Below the pieces are notes generated by a model that saw nothing but the letters and a program-made list of their open reading frames with translations, had not been told where the DNA came from and made no database searches. Position numbers and translations under genes: made by a program. This document shows positions 5,180 through 11,024 of a stretch of 11,024 nucleotides of DNA, piece after piece. Position 1 is the stretch's first letter. Each line of letters opens with the position of its first letter. The DNA lies in assembly GCF_014359955.1 (NCBI RefSeq), contig NZ_JACIYL010000057.1, forward strand, positions 1 through 11,024, given 5' to 3'. Source of the stretch: Thermogutta sp. (lineage in GTDB: Bacteria; Planctomycetota; Planctomycetia; Pirellulales; Thermoguttaceae).

Positions 5180-7132
5180 GTGCGGCGGATCACACAGCTT
5201 CTCATCGCAGGCTTGGCTGCCGGTTTGACGCTTTTTATCGGTTCCCGCATGACGTTCTCTGGTTATGCCGAGGAGCCGTCACTTGCCCCATTTTCCATCC
5301 GCTTCATGGGTTATCACTCCTACCTCCGTGACCTCCCGACCATCAAGGAGTTTGGAGCACTCGGCATCGACGTGGTTACCTGTTTTCCTGCCAACACGCT
5401 CTCTTCGGTCGGTGTACCGTACAGTCCGTATCCGCCGATCTGGATTGGTCCCGGCATGTACCGTCTGGACTGCGTCGATCAACAAATCCATGACATACTC
5501 CAAGCCAACCCGCGAGCGAAACTTGTTTTAGAGATCGATCTCAACACACCCGTGTGGTGGCCTCGTTGGCTGGGGGCAGCAGCCGACCGCGACGATAGTT
5601 TCACCAAACTGGGAAAAGTGGCCGCACATCCCGGATGGCGACAGGAAACCCGGGAATACTTGCAGACCCTCCTGAAACATTTGGAAACCAACTACGGTGA
5701 ACGAATCATCGCCTACGTGCTTGTGGGAGGCATGACGCTGGAATGGCAGGATAAGGCCCGCGGGGAAGAGAGCGCCGTTCGCCGTAAAGCGTGGCGGGAC
5801 TGGATAATTGCGCAGGGTTTCCCTGACCCCGTGGACATTCCCCCCGCCTCGGTCAGAGAGCACGTGACCCACGGGTTCTTTCGAGATCCGGTCTCCGATC
5901 GTCAAAGCATCCTTTACTGGAAGTTTAATGCCGACTTGATCGCCGACACGATTTTGTTTTACGCGAAAGCCGCCCAAGAAGTCATTCGCCATCGCGTTCC
6001 TGTCGGTGTGTATTATGGATACTGGCTCGAACACGCCGGAGGACGACTCCTTTACGAGGGACATCTCGGGTTCGAAAAGGTCCTCAATTCGCCAGATGTA
6101 GACTTTTTTCTTGCTCCGGGCTCTTACTTCGATCGACAGATCGGCGGTGCAAGCGGATTCATGGTATGCCTCGCGTCTATCCGCCACCACAAAAAAGGTT
6201 TTGTCCATGAGATCGATCACCGCACCCATACCGCGAAAAGTGTCACGCTGCTGGGACGCCCCGTGCCGGGACACGAATCGGGATTTCCGAACGAACAGGC
6301 CACCATTGCCGGGCTCCGGAGGGAATTCGCCCTGGGACTGATCAATGGGACCGCGCTGTGGTGGTTCGACATGTTCGGCCACTGGTACGACGGTCCCGCG
6401 GTCCGCCAGGCCCTCGCAGAGATGGCCAGCCTTTGGCAGCGGTTTTCCCCGGTTCCAACGCATTCTGTGAGCGAGGTTGCTGTGTTCGTTGATAGCGAAA
6501 GTTTTTATTACCTGGACGGTCACGCCGCCATCTATAGCGATCTGCTTTCCCGCCAGCGATTTGGTCTATCACGGATGGGCGCACCCTACGACATTTACGT
6601 CTTCAGCGATCTGGCCACGGTGGACCTCAGCCGATATAAAATGGTTATCTTCCCCAATTTATTCGTCGTGGATGATGAGAAAGTCGATCTCCTTTCACAA
6701 AAAGTTTTCAAAGACCACCGGACGGTGGTGTGGATTTATTCTCCAGGCATCATCCAGAACGGCCGGTATGATCCGAGCGGAGTGGAAAAACTCACCGGGT
6801 TACCCGTTGGCGCACAGGAGATCGCAGTGAAGGATTTTCCGGCCTGGCGATCCGTTCTCGCACCGAAACCCAACCTGTCAGCGGCAACGTTACGAGACAT
6901 CGCGCAAAAGGCGGGCGTGCACATCTACTGCGAAGAGGACCAGGTTTGCTACGTCAACAGCCACTTCATCGCCTTCCATACAGCCCGGCCGGGCGAGTGG
7001 CAACTCCGCTTGCGCGAGCCGTGTTCCCGAGTCGTTGAACTGTTCACCGGCCAGGAGATTGGGCACGACGTTTGGCAGATCACATGTCGGGCAGACGGCC
7101 CAAACACGTTCCTCTATCTTCTGGAAAAATAG
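5180..7132 (+). CDS. Secreted TIM-barrel glycoside hydrolase, GH42/beta-galactosidase-like
   Basis: From the GTG start the protein has 650 residues. The N-terminus is a signal peptide: VRRITQ, a hydrophobic stretch, and likely cleavage after FSGYA (about residue 30). The first 420 or so residues read as a TIM barrel: FMGYHSYLRDLP, DVVTCFPANT, LVLEIDLNTPVWWPRWLG, AYVLVGGMTLEW with Glu188, VGVYYGYWLEH, FFLAPGSYFDR, HEIDHRTH with Glu344, and ALWWFDMFGHWYDGP. Glu188 and Glu344 are candidate acid/base and nucleophile; their spacing resembles clan GH-A enzymes, but this assignment is inferred. The C-terminal part (EVAVFVDSESFYY, MVIFPNLFVV, VWIYSPG) resembles the Rossmann-like trimerisation domain of GH42 beta-galactosidases. 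It would act outside the cytoplasm on a poly- or oligosaccharide; the substrate is unknown. It follows the NagB-like gene and may share its transcript. Confidence 0.7.
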   Translation: MRRITQLLIAGLAAGLTLFIGSRMTFSGYAEEPSLAPFSIRFMGYHSYLRDLPTIKEFGALGIDVVTCFPANTLSSVGVPYSPYPPIWIGPGMYRLDCVDQQIHDILQANPRAKLVLEIDLNTPVWWPRWLGAAADRDDSFTKLGKVAAHPGWRQETREYLQTLLKHLETNYGERIIAYVLVGGMTLEWQDKARGEESAVRRKAWRDWIIAQGFPDPVDIPPASVREHVTHGFFRDPVSDRQSILYWKFNADLIADTILFYAKAAQEVIRHRVPVGVYYGYWLEHAGGRLLYEGHLGFEKVLNSPDVDFFLAPGSYFDRQIGGASGFMVCLASIRHHKKGFVHEIDHRTHTAKSVTLLGRPVPGHESGFPNEQATIAGLRREFALGLINGTALWWFDMFGHWYDGPAVRQALAEMASLWQRFSPVPTHSVSEVAVFVDSESFYYLDGHAAIYSDLLSRQRFGLSRMGAPYDIYVFSDLATVDLSRYKMVIFPNLFVVDDEKVDLLSQKVFKDHRTVVWIYSPGIIQNGRYDPSGVEKLTGLPVGAQEIAVKDFPAWRSVLAPKPNLSAATLRDIAQKAGVHIYCEEDQVCYVNSHFIAFHTARPGEWQLRLREPCSRVVELFTGQEIGHDVWQITCRADGPNTFLYLLEK

Positions 7133-7363
7133 CCGCCGGCCCTACCACGCCGACAGACGGTTTTCTTTCTCTGCCCAGCCGGGAGCTCTTGCCGTGCTTA
7201 TTGGCCTGCTCCGTGGGCTGCGAGGTGGTGGCAGTTGGCACGCTGATGATTATCATGGTTTTAAACCCATGGTCTTGCTCAGCCCGTTGACCACGAGTGT
7301 GAGCCACGTCTGTTGCTGAGCATGTTTTGAGCTCTTGCGTGAGTCCTGGACGGCCGCCGGGGT
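7133..7363. other. Intergenic spacer with no recognisable gene
   Basis: These 231 bases separate the hydrolase stop from the FemAB-type start. I see no convincing terminator or promoter. An imperfect palindrome centred on TTTAAA lies at 7254-7271 (CATGGT, TTTAAA, CCCATG, one mismatched pair) and could be a protein-binding site, but there is no supporting context. Confidence 0.4.
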
Positions 7364-8452
7364 ATGTCACAAGTCCCTCGCCAATACAGTAACATTCGAC
7401 TGCTGACGGCGGATGATCTTTCCGCTGCGGAGGCAGCTCTGGAAGCGTGTTACAGAGCGAGTGGAACGCCTTTTCTATCGCGTCATCCGCGTTGGTTGCG
7501 AGTGCTCAACGAGGCCATGGGGCATCGTCCGTTCTGTCTTGTCGCCTGCCAGCCGCGCGAGAATGCTGGTCCCTCGGAGATGCAAACATATGCAACAATT
7601 CTTCCCCTTGCCCAGGTCAAAAGCCCCCTGTTCGGATCACGCCTGGTGAGCCTTCCTTACGTCAATTACGGGGGAGCGATCGGGGAATCCGAGAACGTGC
7701 ATTCGCTGATTGACGAGGCCGTGTCGCTTGCGGAAACGCTCGGTGTGCGGTATCTGGAGCTGCGTCACGAACATCCCGTAGAACATCCCGCACTTCCCCA
7801 GTCCGTTACTGAGAAGGTCCATATGAGGCTGTCTCTTCCCGATACGGTGGAGGCACTGTGGAAAAGCCTTTCACCAAAAGTGCGTAATCAGATCCGCAAA
7901 TCTGAAAAATTGGGTCTTGTCGTGGAGTGGGGCCGGGAAGAGTGTCTCACGGATTTTTATCGCGTTTTCTGCCACAACATGCGCGATCTGGGTACACCCG
8001 TATTTCCTCGAAAACTCTTTGCCGGTATCTTGCGTGCATTCCCCGAAGCCGAGATCGCGGTTGTGCGGCTCAAACATCGGGCACTGGCTGCGGGGATTGT
8101 TCTGCATGGACCGGGCGTCACGGAGGTCCCGAGCGCCAGCTCGCTCCGCAAGTGGAACTGGACCTGTGCCAATATGGGGCTTTACTGGGCGATGCTGCAA
8201 CGGAGCGTCGAACGGGGACAAAAGGAGTTCGACTTCGGCCGAAGCAGTGTGGAGAGTTCAACTTACCGTTTCAAGAAGCAATGGGGCGCACAACCGCACC
8301 CCGCACACTGGCAGTACCACGTTTTCCAGGGCACCGTACGCGATCTGCGTCCCGACAATCCCCGCTTCCGTCTCGCCACGGCCCTCTGGCGGCGTCTGCC
8401 CGTCTGGTTAACCCGGTGCTTAGGCCCATGGATTGTCAGGGGAATTCCGTAG
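7364..8452 (+). CDS. FemAB-family GNAT protein of the XrtA/PEP-CTERM-associated type
   Basis: The 362-residue protein has two GNAT-like halves as in FemAB/BioF2-like (Acetyltransf_6) proteins. Diagnostic stretches: SLPYVNYGG (96-104), SPKVRNQIRKSEK (170-182), MRDLGTPVFPRKLF (206-219), PSASSLRKWNW (256-266) and FDFGRSSVESSTYRFKKQWG (289-308). The last two are hallmarks of the subfamily found beside XrtA exosortase and exopolysaccharide genes in PEP-CTERM systems; its biochemical role there is not settled (family members elsewhere transfer amino acids or acyl groups). No exosortase, PEP-CTERM protein or polysaccharide gene is visible here, so it is either a stand-alone copy or the edge of such a locus. 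There is no good Shine-Dalgarno before ATG at 7364, and no better start was found. Confidence 0.88.
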   Translation: MSQVPRQYSNIRLLTADDLSAAEAALEACYRASGTPFLSRHPRWLRVLNEAMGHRPFCLVACQPRENAGPSEMQTYATILPLAQVKSPLFGSRLVSLPYVNYGGAIGESENVHSLIDEAVSLAETLGVRYLELRHEHPVEHPALPQSVTEKVHMRLSLPDTVEALWKSLSPKVRNQIRKSEKLGLVVEWGREECLTDFYRVFCHNMRDLGTPVFPRKLFAGILRAFPEAEIAVVRLKHRALAAGIVLHGPGVTEVPSASSLRKWNWTCANMGLYWAMLQRSVERGQKEFDFGRSSVESSTYRFKKQWGAQPHPAHWQYHVFQGTVRDLRPDNPRFRLATALWRRLPVWLTRCLGPWIVRGIP

Positions 8453-8542
8453 TTTGACGACTGCTGGGTTTGGTCAGCCTGTCACTGGGAATGGAAGGCC
8501 GCGGCACTGATTGACCGTCTCATACAGGGCCAGGAGGCGATT

Positions 8543-8571
8543 CAGGCTCCAAGGAGACGGGGGCGAGCCTG
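8543..8571. repeat. Inverted repeat, 7-bp stem, at the left edge of the GC-rich island
   Basis: CAGGCTC at 8543-8549 pairs with GAGCCTG at 8565-8571 across a 15-base loop that contains AAGGAG. If transcribed it would form a hairpin presenting a ribosome-site-like sequence in the loop, but the only downstream start (GTG 8578) belongs to a doubtful frame. Confidence 0.35.
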
Positions 8572-9077
8572 CGGGTTGTGAAGGGACCTTCCCTCAGCTC
8601 CGGGGCGCAAGTCAGCCAGGCGACAAGATCAGCCGCCAGCAGGTCCCATGAGCACGTTGTCTCGCGGGTTTCTCCCAGCGGCCAAGAATTGATCGCGCTC
8701 GGCACGCATTTCCAGCGCGGCCGGTCATCGGTGCAGCGGGAGGTGGCAGCGCGCAAAGCGGGTGGTCCGCTCACGCAGACCAACGGGGCAGGCGAGGTGG
8801 AACCGGTCGCCTGGGTCGGCGTGTCGGAAGGGGAGCCCTCCGTGAGCCAAGCCCCCCATGCGGAAAAGCAATTGCGCGAGGGTGCACCGGCAGGGGGGAC
8901 CGCCGAAGCCTGGCGGGCAGTCAAGCCCTGAGGTAGTACTGGCATTCTCCGCGACCGTCTGAACCTGGCGAGGACGGGCCATACCCCAGGCAGTTTGTCC
9001 GCGAAGTGTCGGCTGCTGGCGGAGGTTTTGGATCAAGGGTTGTATGGGGCTGGCGTATCTCTTCCTGGCAGTGAGCC

Positions 9078-9105
9078 GGTTCTCCCGCCGATTCCGCGGA
9101 GAACC
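9078..9105 (+). terminator. Hairpin upstream of the MoxR promoter region, possible weak terminator
   Basis: GGTTCTCC (9078-9085) pairs perfectly with GGAGAACC (9098-9105), with two more GC pairs possible beside a bulge. A T-rich run (TCTTTTCTTT, about 9119-9128) follows, but about 13 bases after the stem, further than in a standard intrinsic terminator. It may instead be an unrelated structured element. Confidence 0.3.
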
Positions 9106-9163
9106 CACGCGAGGGCCGTCTTTTCTTTCGGGGCTGGGCGAAGGATAGCGAATCTGGCTAGAC

Positions 9164-9169
9164 TATAAT
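9164..9169 (+). promoter_or_regulatory. Consensus -10 box upstream of the MoxR gene
   Basis: A perfect TATAAT lies about 105 bases before the ATG at 9274. The sequence 16-18 bases upstream does not resemble TTGACA and there is no extended -10 TG, so this is a partial promoter match only. Confidence 0.35.
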
Positions 9170-9273
9170 TGGGGCGTCGGGCCGGGTAGGGCAGTCGCTG
9201 CTGGTCATTGATGCTCCGCTCAGCTTGTTTCCGCCAACATGAGACAGTCATTTGGTTCGGGCGTATTTGCCTT

Positions 9274-10215
9274 ATGGACAGCGAGACATTTCGCCTTCTC
9301 CAGGCCCTGCGGGACAATATCAACGGTGTGCTCCTCGGCAAACAATCGGTCGTGGAGATGTGCCTGATCGCCCTGTTGGCCGGGGAACACCTCCTCCTCG
9401 AAGATGTTCCAGGAGTGGGCAAAACGCTGCTGGGCAAAGCGATTGCCCGAAGCATTGCGGGTGTTTTCCGTCGTATCCAGTTCACACCGGACCTCCTGCC
9501 GTCGGACATCACGGGGAGCAACTTGTATCATGCGGATCGTCGCGAATTTGTCTTTTATCCTGGGCCGATTTTTGCCAACGTCGTTCTGGCCGACGAAATC
9601 AATCGTGCCACTCCCCGCACGCAAAGCGCTCTTCTGGAGGCCATGAACGAAGCGCAGGTGACGGTGGAGGGCAAAACCTATCCCTTGCCCCGACCATTTC
9701 TTGTCATTGCCACGCAGAATCCGCTGGAATTCGAGGGAACGTATCCCCTGCCGGAAAGCCAGATGGACCGGTTTCTGCTGCGGATTTCCGTGGGGTATCC
9801 CACCCGCGACTTCGAACGGGAACTATTGGAGCAGCATCGCAACGGGGAACCGGTGGACTCGCTTGAGCCGGTGCTCACGACGGAGCAGGTGCTCGCGCTG
9901 CAGGCGGCTGTTCGGGAGGTTCGCATGGAGCGATCCGTGCTGGAATATCTCCTCGACCTGGTGGAAGCGACCCGCAAGTGCCCGGAAATCCGCGTGGGAG
10001 CCAGTGTCCGTGCGTCGCTGGTCCTTTACCGGGCGGCGCAGGCTCGGGCATATCTTGAGGGACGCGATTTCGTGGTGCCTGACGACATTCAGGCCCTTGC
10101 CGTTCCCGTCCTCGCTCACCGTGTCATCACCCAGGGGTATCTGCACGGTGGCCAGCGAGACGCCGTCGAGGCACTCATCCGCCGCCTGGTGGAAGACACA
10201 CCGGTGCCTGCGTGA
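9274..10215 (+). CDS. MoxR-family AAA+ ATPase
   Basis: MoxR ATPases act as chaperone-like factors that help assemble or activate partner complexes, often with DUF58 and von Willebrand A-domain proteins. The 313 residues match the family's length. Walker A is DVPGVGKT (44-51), Walker B is VVLADEINRA (103-112), then TPRTQSALLEAMNEAQVT, sensor 1 IATQNPLEFEGTYPLPESQM (145-164), DRF with Arg166, and the C-terminal lid with GASVRAS (242-248) and PDDIQALAVPVLAHR (269-283). I chose ATG 9274 because family similarity begins just after it (SETFRLLQALRDNINGVLLG); an in-frame ATG at 9208 would add 22 atypical residues. Neither start has a clear Shine-Dalgarno. No DUF58 gene follows: the next gene, clpP, is convergent after 48 bases. 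Confidence 0.93.
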   Translation: MDSETFRLLQALRDNINGVLLGKQSVVEMCLIALLAGEHLLLEDVPGVGKTLLGKAIARSIAGVFRRIQFTPDLLPSDITGSNLYHADRREFVFYPGPIFANVVLADEINRATPRTQSALLEAMNEAQVTVEGKTYPLPRPFLVIATQNPLEFEGTYPLPESQMDRFLLRISVGYPTRDFERELLEQHRNGEPVDSLEPVLTTEQVLALQAAVREVRMERSVLEYLLDLVEATRKCPEIRVGASVRASLVLYRAAQARAYLEGRDFVVPDDIQALAVPVLAHRVITQGYLHGGQRDAVEALIRRLVEDTPVPA

Positions 10216-10263
10216 TCGGCGTTCTCGGGCAGCTGACGTTGGGAGGTGCCCACGGGGGAGAAA

Positions 10264-10866
10264 TTACTGCCCTTCCACAGGCTCCGGGGCACGCTCGATC
10301 ACGTGGTCGATCAGTCCGTAGTCGCGGGCTTCTTCGGCGGACATGAAACAATCGCGGTCCGTGTCCTTTTCGATTTTCTCAAGAGGATGTCCCGTGTGTT
10401 TGATCAGGATGCGGTTGATCCGTTCTTTGAGGTTGCGAAATTCCTTGGCGTGAATCATGATCTCAGTGGCGGTTCCCTCGACACCAGCCATCGGCTGATG
10501 GATCATGATCCGGGAATTGGGCAGGGCATAACGTTTTCCTTTTGTTCCCGCCGCCAGGAGCACGGCCGCCATGGAGGCCGCCTGTCCGATGCAATAGGTG
10601 GCCACATCGCAGCGGATGAACTGCATGGTATCGTAGATGGCCAGGCCCGCGGTGACACTCCCGCCAGGTGAGTTGATGTAAATATGGACATCCGCCTTGG
10701 GGTTTTCTGACTGCAAATAAAGCAATTGTGCGACCACCGAGTTGGCGAGTTCGTCCGTGATGGGAGCACCGATAAAGACGATTCGATCTTTGAGCAGGCG
10801 ACTGTAAATATCCATCGCCCGCTCTTCGCGACCGGTCCGTTCAATAACGAAGGGGATCAACGTCAT
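10264..10866 (-). CDS. clpP: ATP-dependent Clp protease proteolytic subunit
   Basis: ClpP is the serine peptidase of the cytoplasmic Clp machine; fourteen subunits form a barrel that degrades proteins unfolded by ClpX, ClpA or ClpC. The 200-residue length is typical. The triad is complete: Ser98 in GQAASMAA, His123 in [10 protein letters not shown] and Asp172 in [12 protein letters not shown]. The [16 protein letters not shown] segment that shapes the substrate cleft is present. The N-terminus has no long propeptide. ATG at 10866 is well supported by AGGAGA (10874-10879) seven bases upstream. Many bacteria place trigger factor upstream and clpX downstream; here a convergent MoxR gene lies downstream, so clpX is not adjacent, and anything upstream of 11024 is unseen. 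Planctomycetes often carry more than one clpP; which copy this is cannot be told. Confidence 0.97.
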   Translation of the reverse strand: MTLIPFVIERTGREERAMDIYSRLLKDRIVFIGAPITDELANSVVAQLLYLQSENPKADVHIYINSPGGSVTAGLAIYDTMQFIRCDVATYCIGQAASMAAVLLAAGTKGKRYALPNSRIMIHQPMAGVEGTATEIMIHAKEFRNLKERINRILIKHTGHPLEKIEKDTDRDCFMSAEEARDYGLIDHVIERAPEPVEGQ

Positions 10867-10873
10867 GTTTGAG

Positions 10874-10879
10874 TCTCCT
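10874..10879 (-). promoter_or_regulatory. Ribosome binding site of clpP
   Basis: AGGAGA on the minus strand, seven bases before ATG 10866; it confirms the start. Confidence 0.7.
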
Positions 10880-11024
10880 GACCATTGCGAGTTGTTTTCG
10901 TTGAGCGAGTCGCTTCCCGGGCTTTTCCTTGCGATGGGCCACCGCCGACACCTGCACGTCCCAGGGTGATGGTGGAATTTCGAGCTGTGCCGGTCTTTTT
11001 AAAGCCGACTCCCCGAATCATTAC

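Larger units (their letters stand above)
8453..9273. other. Gene-poor spacer containing a GC-rich island
   Basis: These 821 bases lie between the FemAB-type stop and the MoxR start. From about 8581 to 8940 the GC content rises sharply (for example 43 of 60 bases at 8701-8760 and 44 of 60 at 8761-8820, against 34 of 60 at 2701-2760 inside aspS). Several frames stay open there on both strands: a plus frame from GTG 8578 to 8931, minus frames 8520-8945 and 8725-9108. Their products are hydrophilic or Pro/Ser/Arg-rich, match no family I recognise, and lack good ribosome sites. I read this as repeat, decayed or structured DNA, not as a confirmed gene. Hairpins at 8543-8571 and 9078-9105 and a -10-like box at 9164 are listed separately. 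Confidence 0.5.

Noticed and set aside
4456..5250. 264-residue minus-strand open frame
   Set aside because: It is antisense to the NagB-like gene and crosses into the hydrolase start; no domain or ribosome site.
5528..6523. 331-residue minus-strand open frame
   Set aside because: It lies wholly antisense to the glycoside hydrolase, has no recognisable domain, and the plus frame has a signal peptide and family motifs.
7254..7271. Imperfect palindrome centred on TTTAAA
   Set aside because: Short, one mismatch, no promoter next to it; such sites are expected by chance in a window of this size.
8520..8945. 141-residue minus-strand open frame in the GC-rich island
   Set aside because: Pro/Ser/Ala-rich, no known domain, ribosome-like GGAG abuts the ATG, and competing frames are open on the other strand.

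Overview
The window reads like ordinary chromosomal DNA of a Planctomycetes-type bacterium with moderately high GC. That placement is an inference from the gene content: a FemAB/GNAT protein of the XrtA-associated type, a divergent secreted glycoside hydrolase, a MoxR ATPase, sparse operon structure and loose start signals. I could not confirm it by any search. Seven protein genes are well supported, plus the N-terminal two thirds of an eighth at the left edge. No tRNA, rRNA, CRISPR array or transposase gene was seen.

Left block (1-3442), all on the minus strand, read right to left: aspartyl-tRNA synthetase (aspS, starting at a TTG rather than the upstream ATG), a lipoprotein-like protein with a thioredoxin fold but no CxxC, and acetate kinase (ackA, cut by the window edge). 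Gaps of 94 and 55 bases make a shared transcript possible. The AspRS carries the His31/Gly83 pair linked to non-discriminating enzymes, which would imply a GatCAB amidotransferase elsewhere in the genome.

Middle (3443-4074): a gene-free divergent spacer. It holds three inverted repeats, one resembling a dispersed palindromic repeat, followed by a good sigma-70-like promoter (TTGACA, 16 bases, TATATT) facing right.

Right-facing block (4075-8452): a NagB/SIS-like sugar-phosphate deaminase relative with an altered phosphate loop; a secreted TIM-barrel glycoside hydrolase resembling GH42; and a FemAB-family GNAT protein of the kind linked to PEP-CTERM/exosortase exopolysaccharide loci. The hydrolase would act outside the cytoplasm and the NagB-like enzyme inside it, so the first two may serve one carbohydrate-use route; this is inferred from adjacency only.

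Right part (8453-11024): about 800 bases without a convincing gene, including a GC-rich island (about 8581-8940), then a MoxR AAA+ ATPase on plus, converging on clpP (ClpP protease subunit) on minus. The MoxR gene lacks the usual DUF58 partner immediately downstream. I see no clear evidence for a new multi-gene system here; the most useful leads are altered active sites (acetate kinase, redoxin, NagB-like), the hydrolase family, the repeat-rich spacer and the GC-rich island.
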